Shown: positions 1 through 10,023, counted from the stretch's first letter. The stretch is 64,000 nt of DNA from CAVPXC01 sp963709505 (GCA_963709505.1 CAVPXC010000015.1:118803-182802); one strand, 5' to 3'. The notes: a model not told the origin generated them from the letters alone. Program-made: numbers and translations.

Positions 1-1344
1 TTTCAGGATAATGTCACTATCAACCCTGGCAAAAGCCTGAAGGTGGGTGGCATGATCCGCAGCGTGTCCTCCCCCGGGGCCACGCTTGCCGGCATGGAGA
101 TGATCGATGGAAGCACCGTAACCCGAGGTGTAATTGGCGTTGCTTATGGCCCGGGAAATTTCAGTAACGACGCAGTCGCCGGCAACGTCATCGTCCGTGC
201 TGATACCGGGAAGCTGCTGTTACAGAGCGGCGACGGTTCTTCCGCTATTGCCATCTCCACCGGCAACAACGTCGGCGTCGGCACTCCCGATCCTGGGCAA
301 AATCGCCTGCGGGTGACTGGCGGGCCGGTCCAACTGGATGGAAACCTGACTGTCAGAGGAGCATCCACTTTTGAGGATAATGTCACAATCGGCGCAAGTA
401 GAGAACTCCTTTTTTCCGATAACGGGCAAATCAGAAGCTTCGACAATCGGCATCGGATCCTCTTCCGACGGTCGGACAATGAGAATACACTCGAATTGCG
501 AGAGTTTGGGAAGATTGTCTTTTCCCCTGGAGCAGAGGAAGGAGAGGCAACGTCACAGGTAGTTATGCTTTCCAACGGCAACGTCGGCATTGGGACGCCA
601 GGCCCCGCCACCAAGCTGGAAGTCAACGGTAGCTTGACAGTTGGGGACCACTCCGGCGATCACATCCTCATAGGGGGGCCTGATGTTTTCTGCCAAATCC
701 AAGCATATAAGGGCGCAGCGCCGTCAGATATGGCCCTAAATAGTTGGCCCGGCTCCAAGGTTGAAATCGGCAGCTGGTACGACAGCGAACTTGTAAAGGA
801 TCCAAAACTCACGATTTACGGAGTTACAAGAATTCAACATGCATTCACTTACTGTGACTTGTTCATGGCCGTCACAGGCGAAACCGACAACTACACAAAC
901 CCGGACGGTAATCTGCAATTTGTGCTACAAAATGGTGCTGGAGGGTATCTTTCTAGTCAAGGGTCTGGCTTTCAGGTTACGTCCGATGGTAGACTGAAGA
1001 AAGATATCACTAGCTTAAGCGGGCTCTTGTCCCAAGCGCTAGAACTCCGCGCAGTCTCTTTTCGGCTTAAAACCAGCTCAAATGAAAGTCCTAAGGTTCT
1101 GGGCTTTATTGCCCAGGAAGTAGAGGCACTTTTTCCCGAGGTAGTGGGTGAGGGCAGTAATGGGTTCAAAACCCTGAGCTATGACGGGATCATCTCGATC
1201 GCCATCGGTGCCATCCAGGAACTCAACCAGAAGCTAGAAGAAAAGCTCGCGGAGAAGAATCGAGAGCTTGCCGCGTTGACAGAGCGCATGCATGAATTGG
1301 AAGCCTGGCAGGCATCGACTGGAATCCGTCTCGCCGCTCAATAG
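1..1344 (+). CDS. Tail-fibre/surface protein with C-terminal S74 chaperone domain (5' partial)
   Basis: The frame is open from the first base, so the start lies outside the window; a GTG at 43 is only an internal candidate. The visible 447 codons carry repeats of the GNVGIGTP..KLEVNG type (about residues 190-210), common in trimeric beta-structured fibres. The C-terminus has SDGRLKKDI near residue 328 followed by a long amphipathic coiled coil. That is the layout of the Peptidase_S74 intramolecular chaperone, which trimerises the fibre and then cuts itself off at the Ser of the SD.RLK motif. Role here is inferred: a phage-derived or self-assembling surface fibre. The next gene is a small coiled-coil protein on the same strand. 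Confidence 0.8.
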   Translation, partial: FQDNVTINPGKSLKVGGMIRSVSSPGATLAGMEMIDGSTVTRGVIGVAYGPGNFSNDAVAGNVIVRADTGKLLLQSGDGSSAIAISTGNNVGVGTPDPGQNRLRVTGGPVQLDGNLTVRGASTFEDNVTIGASRELLFSDNGQIRSFDNRHRILFRRSDNENTLELREFGKIVFSPGAEEGEATSQVVMLSNGNVGIGTPGPATKLEVNGSLTVGDHSGDHILIGGPDVFCQIQAYKGAAPSDMALNSWPGSKVEIGSWYDSELVKDPKLTIYGVTRIQHAFTYCDLFMAVTGETDNYTNPDGNLQFVLQNGAGGYLSSQGSGFQVTSDGRLKKDITSLSGLLSQALELRAVSFRLKTSSNESPKVLGFIAQEVEALFPEVVGEGSNGFKTLSYDGIISIAIGAIQELNQKLEEKLAEKNRELAALTERMHELEAWQASTGIRLAAQ

Positions 1345-1410
1345 AAATCTGTAGCCGCCGTTTGACACGGCATTACCAGATGCATCCGAAATCCCCACGC
1401 GAGGACACAA

Positions 1411-1638
1411 ATGGACACAACCCGAGAAACCATACAGTTGCGCTTGCAGGCGCTCAAGACGGAGTTTGAGACCGGCCAGAAAATGCTCGCCGACCTGGAA
1501 GCGAAACAGGCAAGCTTGCAGCAAACACTGCTGCGCATCAGCGGCGCGATTCAGGTGTTGGAGGAACTGCTGGGGGAGGGGACGGCAGCCGGAGACACCG
1601 GCGCTGCACCACCCGAAGCGCCCGCAGCAACGGGTTAA
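1411..1638 (+). CDS. Small coiled-coil protein, unknown function
   Basis: 75 residues starting at ATG 1411 with a GAGG ribosome site about 7 bases upstream. Residues 5-50 are heptad-rich and predicted to form one long helix (LRLQALKTEFETGQKMLADL region). The tail is Ala/Pro/Gly rich. It contains no recognised enzymatic motif. It lies 66 bp after the S74 fibre gene on the same strand and may be co-transcribed, perhaps as a fibre-associated partner, but that is only suggested by position. The roughly 250 bp downstream, to 1893, hold nothing I can support. Confidence 0.6.
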   Translation: MDTTRETIQLRLQALKTEFETGQKMLADLEAKQASLQQTLLRISGAIQVLEELLGEGTAAGDTGAAPPEAPAATG

Positions 1639-1893
1639 GGAGGGATAGTCCGGAAACGGCGCCTCTGTCGCAGCGCGTTGCCTGGGCCGGCCACGGCAGC
1701 GCGTCCAGGCGGTGCAATCTGGATGAAGCCATCTTCAGTCTACGGAAATAGCTGCTCAGGTTAGCAACCATGTAAAGGGCGAAGGGATTGGTGCGCCGCG
1801 CACCTGGCCAGTGCTGATGGTAGCGCAGCAGTGGTCACCAGCAGCACAACCGTCGCGCCGCCAGCATCCCCTGCCGACAGGCTGAGAGTCGCG

Positions 1894-2560
1894 TCAGGCG
1901 CGGATGAGCGTGATCGTGCGCCCGGCCGGCGTCGAGGCAGGCTCAGCCGTGGTGCGTTTGGCAATGGGCAGCTGGCCGCTGCGCCGGTCGAAGAGCCAGC
2001 CAGCCGCTGGGCAGGCCGAGCCCGTCCAGATAGGCGTCGAGTTGCGCCAGCCCCTCAGCCAGAGGGTCCTCCTCGCCATCGCGCCACACCTTGAGTTCGA
2101 TCCCCAGCGTCGCCGGCTCTGGCCCGCCGTAGCGCAGGCAGAGGTCCATGCGCCGCGTGCCGATGGCGTACTCGCGGTCGAGCGTGCCATTGCCGTTCAC
2201 CACCCGGTGCAGAAAAGCCATCATCACCAGCTGCGGCGCCACTTCGTGATAGTGCACGCTGCCCAGCAGTGGCTGGCCATGTTGGCGCCAGAAGGCGAGA
2301 AACGCATCGAGCAGCTTGCCGGCGTCCAGGCTGCCATTGGGTTTGAGCCAGGTCGGGCTGATGTGCGGCAGCGAATCCTGCGGGCTATTGGCCAACACGC
2401 GTGGGATGACTTCGCGATAGATCGGGTTGGCAATCACGAGACCGCCCGCCGGGTCACGCCGCGCCAGGCCCAGATCGACGACAAACTGGCGGTCATCCGC
2501 TGGCAGGTCGCCTAGCGCGGCGATCCGGCGCCTGAGCAACTCCTTGCTACCTGACCGCCT
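1894..2560 (-). pseudogene. C-terminal PD-(D/E)XK nuclease-like remnant of an AAA ATPase family gene
   Basis: The translation aligns by eye with the C-terminal half of the gene at 21854-23435: both share the run ANPIYREVIPR, a PQL(V/L)M.AFL.R(I/V)VNG.G block and a nuclease-like core with MDL followed by GIELKVW. The Asp plus E-x-K are the PD-(D/E)XK catalytic pattern. The frame shifts near 2010, after which it ends in FDRRSGQLPIAK...ITLIRA. The N-terminal P-loop ATPase part is absent, so the product cannot be the full protein. A matching N-terminal fragment lies on the same strand at 3239-3460, with a toxin-antitoxin pair between. Confidence 0.6.
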
Positions 2561-2582
2561 TGCCGATCGAGAAGTAAGTCCC

Positions 2583-2611
2583 TTGCGAAATGGCATTCGG
2601 TATGGTAAAAT
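2583..2611 (+). promoter_or_regulatory. Promoter of the Phd/RelE-type module
   Basis: TTGCGA at 2583-2588, 17 bases, then TAAAAT at 2606-2611 preceded by TATGG. Transcription would start near 2618, about 32 bases before the antitoxin ATG. Confidence 0.55.
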
Positions 2612-2649
2612 CGCGTTCAATGCGAAGTTTGAGTGCAAAAGGAACAATC

Positions 2650-2952
2650 ATGCCCAATCCCATACCCCAAACCGTACCGATTAGTGAGTTGCGGCGCCAG
2701 CAAGATAAGATCCTCAAAATGGCCAAATCGGCGCCAGTTGTATTGATGAGCCGCAGTGAACCAGCTGCTGTACTGGTCTCGCCCCAAGAGTGGAACCAGA
2801 TTGTCAATCGGCTCAAACAGCTCGAAGCATTGCACGAGGCGCGGCGCAATATTGCGCAAAACGATGCAAATCGCAGTTGGGTCTCCAGTGCAGAAATGCG
2901 CAAAAGAATGCAGAAAAGAGGCGTAGATGTGGGAAGTCTGGTACGGCCTTGA
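2650..2952 (+). CDS. Phd/YefM-family antitoxin
   Basis: 100 residues. The start ATG at 2650 is chosen because AAGGAAC lies 7 bases upstream; an in-frame ATG at 2590 would place the promoter inside the gene. The N-terminal half has the Phd/YefM fold signature: PISELRRQQDKILKMAKSAPVVLMSRSEPAAVLVSPQEWN. This is a DNA-binding antitoxin that normally represses its own operon and wraps the toxin with its C-terminus. The following small gene overlaps it by 26 bases, a usual toxin-antitoxin layout. Known for the family: proteolysis of the antitoxin frees the toxin. Not visible here: which protease or which target. Confidence 0.85.
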   Translation: MPNPIPQTVPISELRRQQDKILKMAKSAPVVLMSRSEPAAVLVSPQEWNQIVNRLKQLEALHEARRNIAQNDANRSWVSSAEMRKRMQKRGVDVGSLVRP

Positions 2953-3163
2953 AGCTGCGAATTATTTGAATGACAATGGCGAGCTCGTTGCCGATCTTTT
3001 TTTCGCCATGGAGGCGCTGGCAGAAAGCGCAGGTTGGCCCCAAAACGGCGACTACCAGCAGATAGATGAACTGATCCTCTGGCAAATCCTTAGTCACCTT
3101 GTGATCTATCAGCGCCTCGAAAACGAGCAAATCGTCCAAATCGCGATCATCAAACCCAACTAA
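2927..3163 (+). CDS. RelE/ParE-superfamily-like small toxin
   Basis: 78 residues overlapping the antitoxin by 26 bases. The sequence YGLEAANYLNDNGELVADLFFAMEALA followed by the terminal run HLVIYQRLENEQIVQIAIIKPN matches the helix-then-beta-sheet layout of the RelE/ParE fold, in which the last strand carries the I(V)YRI-like motif. It is short for the superfamily (usually 85-100). Family members either cut mRNA on the ribosome or block gyrase; nothing in the sequence chooses between the two. Assignment rests on fold pattern and on its pairing with a Phd/YefM antitoxin. Confidence 0.7.
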   Translation: MWEVWYGLEAANYLNDNGELVADLFFAMEALAESAGWPQNGDYQQIDELILWQILSHLVIYQRLENEQIVQIAIIKPN

Positions 3164-3238
3164 GTGGCCGCCCCCGGCTTCATCACCCGTCACTTCTTAA
3201 GTTAGGAACTGGCCGATAGGAGCCTGGCACCCGGAACC

Positions 3239-3460
3239 CTAGCGCTGGGTGCGTTTGCCTACACGGATCACCATCGACGGCAATGCGGGCATGGGCGTGG
3301 TTCGCGGCATCGTTATCAGCCATGGCATCCCGCTCAGCGTGACAGCGACTTGCGTCACCGGCAGCACAACTGGTCGCGCCAGCGGCACGCGTGCCGCGGC
3401 GGGCAGCATGTAGTGAATGTCGGGCTTGCACGGTCCGGCAACATTGAAGCGGCGTGGCAT
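3239..3460 (-). pseudogene. N-terminal remnant of AAA ATPase/PD-(D/E)XK family gene
   Basis: The first 24 residues, PRRFNVAGPCKPDIHYMLP, match the start of the gene at 21854-23435 (MRFFNTAGP...HYCVPPL). The rest of this 73-codon frame has no P-loop and does not look like the family. It is therefore a stub. It lies on the same strand as the C-terminal remnant at 1894-2560, with the toxin-antitoxin pair in the opposite orientation between the two. Confidence 0.5.
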
Positions 3461-3539
3461 GGCGTCCTACTTCCGATTTTCGTTGACGGTCTGGTCGGGT
3501 AACTTTGGGATAATGCGAATCACGTCGTCGTCTTGGAGA

Positions 3540-3548
3540 ATTATACCA
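3540..3548 (-). promoter_or_regulatory. Extended -10 promoter, minus strand
   Basis: On the minus strand this reads TGGTATAAT, preceded by TG, the same TGTGGTATAAT word seen before several other genes in the window. No good -35 box is seen, as is usual for TGn extended -10 promoters. It faces the truncated gene at 3239-3460. Confidence 0.45.
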
Positions 3549-3556
3549 CACCTGCG

Positions 3557-4479
3557 CTAGATCATCGTCACCACCCGCTGCGCCTGCTCCGTGTTGATCG
3601 CCCAACCTAGCCGCCGCAAGCCGGCCTCGACCGCCTGCGGCACGGTAGCGAAGCGTTCGACCCGACCGACCACGGGTTGCGCGATGTCCAGGTGCCCGAT
3701 GGCGTCTACCGGCAGTCGCGCCAGTACGATCGTACAGTGTGAGAGCGTGATCGAACTCAACAGCGCGCTCGACCGCGCTCAGGTCGCGGCGTCCTACCTC
3801 GCCGGCAGGTCCCAGGTCGAGCACCACCCAGCGCGGGCTGTGGACGCGCTTCAGGTCGCCCAGTTCCAACCGCAGCGCATCGGTCTGGATGCCCCCAACC
3901 GCCCAATGAAACGGCACGATCATCACGCCCCGCACCACGGTCAACGGCTCGCCCAGGATCTCACGCTCGTTCGCCTCCGGCTGCAGGGATCGGCCTTCGA
4001 TCCAAGCGGTGAGCCAGATGCTTGCCACTGTGACCACGGCCAGAACACCTAACGCCCGCAGATCCAGGGTCACCTGCTCGCCAGTGCGGATCAGTTGGAA
4101 GGCAGCCGCGGCGACGATGATGGTGGTGATGCCCGCCATTTGCCACAGAAACTTGCGCCGGCCCAACACAAAGCCTGCGCCGGCCGCCACCAGAGGAAAC
4201 AACACCCACAGCGCAAGTCCGGCGCCCTGGATGGCAAACGGCGCCAGAGCCAAGAGAACCGCCGTGATCGTGAGCGTGCCGAAGGTCAACAGCGCCGGTC
4301 TGCGCTTCACAAAGCGCAGATAGGGCGCCAAGAGCACCAGATCAATCGCCGGGGCCAGCAAGAAACAGCAAAGGCGCGCCGCTGAGGTACAACGCAGCGC
4401 CCAAAAGGATATCGAAAACCAACTTTGCGCGGGCCAGCAAGTTGGCTCGACCTGCGACAACATAGCTTGGAAGGGACAT
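3557..4479 (-). CDS. Multi-pass membrane protein of unknown function (frame broken)
   Basis: The start is ATG at 4479 (MSLPSYVVAGRANLLARAKL). The frame then shifts near 4365 into a long stretch of hydrophobic segments (AIDLVLLAPYLRF, LLTFGTLTITAVLLALAPFA, ALWVLFPLVAAGAGFVLG, ITTIIVAAAAFQLI, LGVLAVVTVASIWLTAWI) and again near 3735 into a C-terminus ending in WAINTEQAQRVVTMI. The joined product would be about 305 residues with five or six membrane helices followed by a soluble C-terminal domain of about 120 residues. I do not recognise the family. The continuation of the long minus-strand frame below 3735 is a read-through artefact. Function unknown. Confidence 0.55.
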
Positions 4480-4594
4480 AGATTTACTCGATGAGTTTTC
4501 GACGGAGATGATGCCAGATCCATGGCGTCCCGTATTGTACTGCAAGAAAGCTTAGGGGAGGAATCAGGCCAGCCGCAGCATCAACAACCGGTTG

Positions 4595-4622
4595 TTGCCC
4601 CTTCCCCGGCCTATGTTATAAT
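4595..4622 (+). promoter_or_regulatory. Promoter upstream of the NUDIX regulator
   Basis: TTGCCC at 4595-4600, 16 bases, TATAAT at 4617-4622. Predicted start of transcription near 4629, about 75 bases before the ATG at 4703. Confidence 0.5.
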
Positions 4623-4702
4623 AGCCGTGGCCAGGGCGTATCGAGGCCGTTCGCAGGCGGCCCGCTCGCCAATCACTCGCCACCGAAAGCGTACGCACCC
4701 AA

Positions 4703-5422
4703 ATGGACACTCCCCCCGATCCTCGCTACGTCCCACCCACCTACAACCCTGCCGACTACGACCGCCCCTCGGTGACGGTTGACGTCGTCCTGTACGCCTT
4801 TCGCGAACATGACCTGAAGGTGCTGCTGGTGCGGCGCAAAAAGGGCCCTACGAGGGCTATTGGGCCATCCCCGGCGGCTTCGTCCAGAACGACGAGACGC
4901 TGGAGACGGCCGCGCAGCGCGAGCTCACGAGGAGACCGCAGTCAGCGGCGTTTACCTGGAGCAGCTCTACACCTTCGGCGATCCCGACCGCGATCCCCGC
5001 ACCGGGTCATCAGTGTGGCCTATTTTGCCCTGGTCGGCGCGGACCAGGCTCACCACGTCCGCGGGGGCGACGACGCGGCCGAGGCCCGCTGGTGGTCGAT
5101 GTACGACCTGCCGGAGCTGGCCTTCGACCACGAGCGCATCGTACACTACGCCCTGCAGCGGTTGCGCTGGAAGCTCGAGTACACTGCGCTGGGCTTCCTC
5201 CTCCTGCCCGAGACCTTCACCCTCAGCGAGCTGCAGGCGGTCTACGAGACGGTGCTGCACGAGAAGCTGGACAAACGCAATTTCCGTCGCAAAATCCTGG
5301 CCGCGGACGTGCTCGAAGAGACCGGCGGCTACCTCGAAGGCGGCCCACATCGCCCAGCCAAGCTCTATCGCTTCACCGCCGCCGCCATCGAACTCGAACA
5401 AGCCCGAAGGCGCTTTCCGTGA
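4703..5422 (+). CDS. NUDIX hydrolase-like regulator with NrtR-type winged helix (three frameshifts)
   Basis: The N-terminus (SVTVDVVLYAFREHDLKVLLVRRKKGP) is the first strand of a NUDIX domain. Reading through apparent single-base losses near 4848, 4930 and 5000 restores YEGYWAIPGGFVQ, then a NUDIX box of the form GGFV...E.A..RELTEETAV, then RVISVAYFALVGAD. The last 80 residues (TLSELQAVYETVLHEKLDKRNFRRKIL) are the winged helix of the NrtR family, where the NUDIX part senses an ADP-ribose-type ligand and the wing binds DNA. Each break falls in a short G or C run, which suggests sequence error. The stop codon overlaps the GTG of the oxidoreductase gene, so it may regulate or be co-expressed with it. 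Confidence 0.75.
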   Translation: MDTPPDPRYVPPTYNPADYDRPSVTVDVVLYAFREHDLKVLLVRRKKGPTRAIGPSPAASSRTTRRWRRPRSASSRGDRSQRRLPGAALHLRRSRPRSPHRVISVAYFALVGADQAHHVRGGDDAAEARWWSMYDLPELAFDHERIVHYALQRLRWKLEYTALGFLLLPETFTLSELQAVYETVLHEKLDKRNFRRKILAADVLEETGGYLEGGPHRPAKLYRFTAAAIELEQARRRFP

Positions 5423-8360
5423 TCAGCCTCGCCGACGATCTGCGCCGTGCCGGGGTCGGCGACGTGCGCTTTGATCCCGCTCACCGCATCCTATACAGCA
5501 CCGACGCCAGCATCTACCAGGTGGAGCCCATCGGCGTGGTCATTCCGCGCACGGTCGAGGAAATCATCGCCACGGTGACGGTCTGCGCGCAGCAGGGTGT
5601 GCCCGTCCTGCCGCGCGGCGCCGGCACCAGCCTGGCCGGGCAGACGGTGGGCCGGGCCGTGGTTGTAGACACCAGCAAACACCTGGACCGGATCGTGCAG
5701 ATCGATCCGGAGGCGGGCTGGGTGCGGTGCCAGCCGGGCGTCGTGCTGGACCATCTCAACGCCGCGCTGCGGCCGCACGGCCTGATGCTCGGCCCGGATC
5801 CGGCCAGCGGCAGCCGCGCCACGGTCGGCGGCACGGTCGGCAACAACGGCACCGGCGCGCACTCAATTCTGTACGGCATGATCGCCGACAACGTGTTGGC
5901 GACCCAGGCGGTGCTGGCAGACGGCAGCATGGTCACGTTCGACGACACGTTTTTCGATCGCCCTCCTGCCGGAGCCGGCCAGATCGCCGTGCAGCTCCGC
6001 CGCATCCTGGACGAATACGGCGACGACATCCGCCGCGATTTTCCCCGCCACTGGCGCCGCGCCAGCGGCTACAACCTCGACAAGCTGCTCGCAGCCGATC
6101 GTCCCAACCCCGCCCAGCTCATCGCCGGCTCCGAAGGCACGCTGGCCTTTATGACCGAGGTCACACTCAAGGTCGTGCCGCGGCCCAGGCGCACGGTGCT
6201 GGGCATCGTGCACTTCGACGACCTGGTGGCACGCGGCCGAGGCCACGCCGCCTTTGCTCGAGCTGCAACCCTCGGCCGTGGAGCTGATGGACAAGGTGCT
6301 GCTGGACCTGTGCCGCCAACAGCCGGAGTACGCGCGGCGGCTGACCTTCGTCGAGGGCGACCCGGCCTGCGTGCTGGCGGTCGAGTTCTACGTCGAGAGC
6401 GAGGCCGAAGGCCAGGCCAGGCTGAACGGCCTGCGTTCACAGTTGGCGGCGCACGGCTTCCGCGGCGTAGTCGTCCCGTTGCTCGATCCGGCCGGCCAGG
6501 CCAACGCCTGGTCGGTACGCAAGGCGGGGCTCAGCCTGCTGCTCAGCCAACGCGGCGACGTCAAGCCAGCAGGATTTATGGAGGATGTGGCCGTGCCGCC
6601 GGAGCATCTGGCGGACTACGTCCGCAACGTGCAGCAGATGTTCGCCGAGTACGGCAAGCAGGCGGCGTTCTACGCCCATGCCAGCGCCGGCTGTCTGCAC
6701 ATCCGGCCGATGCTCAACCTCAAGACCGCCGCCGACATCGCAGTGATGGATGCCATGCAAAGCCAGTCTGCTGGAGCTGATCCGGCCGGTCGGCGGCGTG
6801 TTCAGCGGCGAGCACGGCGACGGCCTCAAGCTGACCCATCTGAACCGCCAGCTCTTTGGCGAACGGGTGACGCAGGCGTTTGCCGAGGTCAAGCTGGCTT
6901 TCGATCCACAGAACATCTTCAATCCGGGCAAGAAAGTGCCGGAGGAGGTGTTGGAACAGGGTGAAGGAGAGCCGAGAGAAGGGAGCCACCGGAGCAGGAA
7001 GTGCGGCAGACGTGGGAGCGGCGGCTCATACCACCGACCCGTCGCAGCTGCGCTATGGCCCGGCCTATCACACCATCGACTTCCGGCCCGTTTTCGATTG
7101 GTCGGCTGACGGCGGCTTTGCCCGCGCGGTCGAGATGTGCAACGGCTCCGGCGACTGCCGCAAGGCCAGCGGGGTGATGTGCCCGTCGTTCCAGGCCACT
7201 CGCGAGGAGGAACACAGCACCCGCGGCCGCGCCAACCTGCTGCGGGCCGCGCTCTCCGGCCAGCTCGGCGCCGAGGCGTGGACCGATCCGGCCGTCGACG
7301 ATGCGCTCGACCTCTGCCTGGGCTGCAAGGCCTGCAAGACCGAGTGCCCCTCCTCGGTGGACATGGCGAAGATCAAGGCGGAGGTGCTGGCCCAGCGCTA
7401 TGCCCGCCAGGGTGTGCCGCTGCGCGCCCGCCTCTTCGGACACATCCACACGCTCAACCGGCTGGCCGCGCCGGTCGCGCCCCTGGCCAACGCCGCGCTG
7501 CGCACGGCCCCAGCCCGCAGCCTGGTGCAGCGAGTGACCGGGCTGCACCCTTCACGCGACCCTGCCGCCCTTCGCAAGCCCCACGTTTAGCGCATGGTTT
7601 GCGCGCAGGGCATCGCCGGAGCAGCGGATGTGGGGTCGAAGGGGCAGGTCGTGTTGTTTCCGGACACCTTCATGACGTTCAACTATCCGAAAATCGGGAT
7701 AGCGGCCGTGCAGGTGCTGGAGGCCGCCGGTTTCGAGGTGCGCCTGGCCGAGCGCGTCTGCTGCGGCCGGCCGATGCTCAGCCAGGGCCTGGTCGAGGAT
7801 GCCCGCCGCAACGCGGTCAAGAACGTCGATCTGCTTTATCCGCTGGCCGCGCAAGGGCTGCCGATTCTGGTCTGCGAGCCGAGCTGCGCGTCGGCGTTTC
7901 ACGAGGAATACTTCGACCTGTTGCCGGGCGACGCGCGCGTGGCCGTGCTGGCCGGCCAGGTATACCTGATCGACGACTGGCTGGCCGAGCAACTGGCCGG
8001 CGGTCTTGCAGCTGCCCTTGCGCTTCGATGCCGCGCCAGGTTCTCTTTCACGGCCACTGCCACCAGAAGGCCGGCGCCGGCACGGCCGGCTCGCTGGCAG
8101 CCCTGCGGGCCGTGCCGGGCCAACAGGTCAGCCTGATCGACGCCGGCTGCTGCGGCATGGCCGGCGCATTCGGCTACACCGCCGACCACTACGCCGTCTC
8201 CGAGGCCATCGCGCGTGACCGTCTGGTGCCGGCTATCGAGGCTGCACCCGATGCGCTCGTCTGCGCCGACGGCGCCAGCTGCCGCCAGCAGATCGAGCAC
8301 TTTACCGGCCGGCCTGTCATCCACGTGGTCGAGGTCCTGGCGCAGGCACTCGATGCATAG
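5419..8360 (+). CDS. FAD-linked oxidase fused to Fe-S (GlcD-GlcF / D-lactate dehydrogenase-like) protein, frame broken
   Basis: The start is GTG 5419, overlapping the previous stop as GTGA. The rebuilt protein is about 980 residues. Its order is: an FAD-binding PCMH domain with PRGAGTSLAGQTVG near residue 65 and GSEGTLAFMTEVTLKVVP; an FAD-oxidase C-terminal domain with GVFSGEHGDGLKLTH; a 4Fe-4S pair, CNGSGDCRK (DNA 7138) and CLGCKACKTECP (DNA 7315); and two CCG-type modules with ERVCCGRP and DAGCCGMAG. This is the layout of membrane-associated 2-hydroxyacid (lactate/glycolate) dehydrogenases passing electrons to quinone. Frame changes fall near 6235, 6760, 6955, 7590-7650 and 8020, yet no domain is lost. 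Substrate cannot be read from sequence. Confidence 0.85.
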
Positions 8361-8543
8361 ATGTCCCATTTGCAGGACAGCCGCTCACGCATTGCGTCCC
8401 TTCGCGGCGAACCTCCGGAGGATAACCTTGCGACAGGCAGCTTAGGTCGCAAAGGGCCTGCTGGCCGGAGAAGGCGGACGGCGGTTCGTCGTATTGATAG
8501 CGCGCAGACATGATTTATGTCATATCGCATCGCGCGCGGTTGG

Positions 8544-8552
8544 TGATATAAT
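8544..8552 (+). promoter_or_regulatory. Extended -10 promoter, near-leaderless start of the sensor kinase
   Basis: TGATATAAT, i.e. TG-n-TATAAT, with TATAAT at 8547-8552 and only a weak -35. The predicted start near 8559 is about five bases before the kinase ATG at 8564, so the mRNA would have almost no leader. The 200 bp before it (8361-8543) show no gene. Confidence 0.5.
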
Positions 8553-8563
8553 GAAGGCCAAGC

Positions 8564-10023
8564 ATGAACCCGATCTCGGCCTTCTTCGTCCGCAACATCA
8601 TCGTCGTCTTCTTCTTCTACGGCCTGGCCTTCTTCGCCATGGGCCTGGCCCTGGCGCTTGCCAACCGCCGTTCGTCCGAGTTCCGCTATGCACTGGCCAT
8701 CGTTCCGCTGGCCGCGTTCGGCCTGCTCCACGGTATCCACGAATGGGTGGAGATGTTTCAGAAGATCGCGGCGCTCAGCACCGGCTATGCCCCGACCCTT
8801 TGGTACGAAATGGTGCGGCTTGCGCTCCTGGTGGCGTCGTTTCTGATGCTGCTGGCCTTTGGCTTCACCCTGCTTAGCCCGGCCGGCAGCCCACGACGGC
8901 GCATCTGGCTGCCGGTGGCGGCGATGCTGGGGCTGTGGCTGCTGGCGATTCTCGCCGTTACCTGCTCACGAAGCCGACGCCGACGACTCTCGTGGCGGAG
9001 GCCGACGCGCTGGCGCGTTACAGCCTGGGCATCCCGGCCGCGGTGCTGGGCGCCTGGGCCTTGATGGCCCAACAGCGTACGTTCCGCGAACATGCCATGC
9101 CCCAGTTTGGCCGCGACCTGGTATGGGCGACGACGGCTTTGGTGCTGTACGGCGTCATTGGGCAGATGTTCGTCCGCAAGACGCCGCTGGCGCCGTCGAA
9201 CGTGATCAACAGCACGCTGTTCCTGCAATGGTTCGGCATCCCCGTGCAGCTCTTTCGTGCCTTCACGGCGGCCATCATGGCGGTGTTCATGATGCGGGCG
9301 CTCAACGCCTTCGATCTGGAAAGCCAGCGCCGGTTGGAGGACGCCAATCAAGCCCGCCTGAACGCGCTCAACCAGGTGGTCACCGCGCAGGAAGCCGAGC
9401 GCCAACGCATCGCCCGCGAGCTGCACGATGCCACCGGCCAGTCGCTGACCGCCATCGGCCTGGGGCTGCGCGGGCTGGAGACCCGGCTCGAAAACGAGGA
9501 CGAGCCGGACGGTGCGCTCGTCGGACAGGTGCGAGAAATCAAGTCGTTCAGCACCAACGCGCTGGGCGAGCTGAAGGACATCATCGCGGACCTGCGGCCT
9601 GCTATCCTGGACGACATGGGGCTGGCCGCGGCGCTGAAGTGGTACGTGCAGGCCTACGAGAAGCGCCGTTCGATCCCGTCCACCTTCGTGTTGCAGGGCA
9701 CGCCGTTGCGGCTGCCTTCGGAGATCGAGACCGTGCTGTTTCGCATCAACCAGGAGGCGTTGACAAACATCGCCAAGCATGCCGCCGCGGCCCACGTGAC
9801 CGTGACGCTTGCCTTCCAGCCTCCCAGGTTCGCCTGGTCGTCGAGGACGACGGACGAGGCTTTAGCCCGGAGCAGGCGCTGCAGCGCACCAAACCCGCCG
9901 CCGGCTGGGGCCTGTTGGGCATGAAAGAGCGCGCATCGCTGATCGGCGGGCACGTGGAGATCGACTCGACGCCAGGAAAGGGCACCCACATAACGGCCTT
10001 CGGTGCCGTTAGGAGCGAGATGA
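8564..10023 (+). CDS. NarL-family membrane sensor histidine kinase (frame broken)
   Basis: The N-terminal 230 residues hold about six hydrophobic segments (VVFFFYGLAFFAMGLALAL, ALAIVPLAAFGLLHGI, LALLVASFLMLLAFGFTLL and later ones), with short loops, so signal sensing is probably in or at the membrane. A HisKA_3 dimerisation helix follows with ERQRIARELHDATGQSLTAI; the His near residue 287 is the phosphorylation site. The HATPase region has RINQEALTNIAKHA (N box), DDGRGFSP and GLLGMKERA (G boxes). Shifts near 8950, 9825 and 9998 break the frame. The corrected stop TGA at 10021-10023 overlaps the regulator start. Partner is the following LuxR-type regulator. Confidence 0.85.

Noticed and set aside
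3183..3735. Long minus-strand continuation of the membrane protein frame
   Set aside because: After 3735 the translation becomes Arg/His-rich and low in hydrophobics, a typical wrong-frame text; the natural C-terminus lies in another frame (ending at 3557).
5092..5418. Plus-strand frame running into the oxidoreductase gene from 5092
   Set aside because: It is a shadow of the NrtR-like domain in another frame; the GTG at 5419 with the GTGA overlap is the natural start.
7137..8020. Long Arg/Gly-rich plus-strand frame
   Set aside because: It is a shadow of the Fe-S part of the oxidoreductase; only its last portion, after 8020, carries the real protein because of a frameshift.
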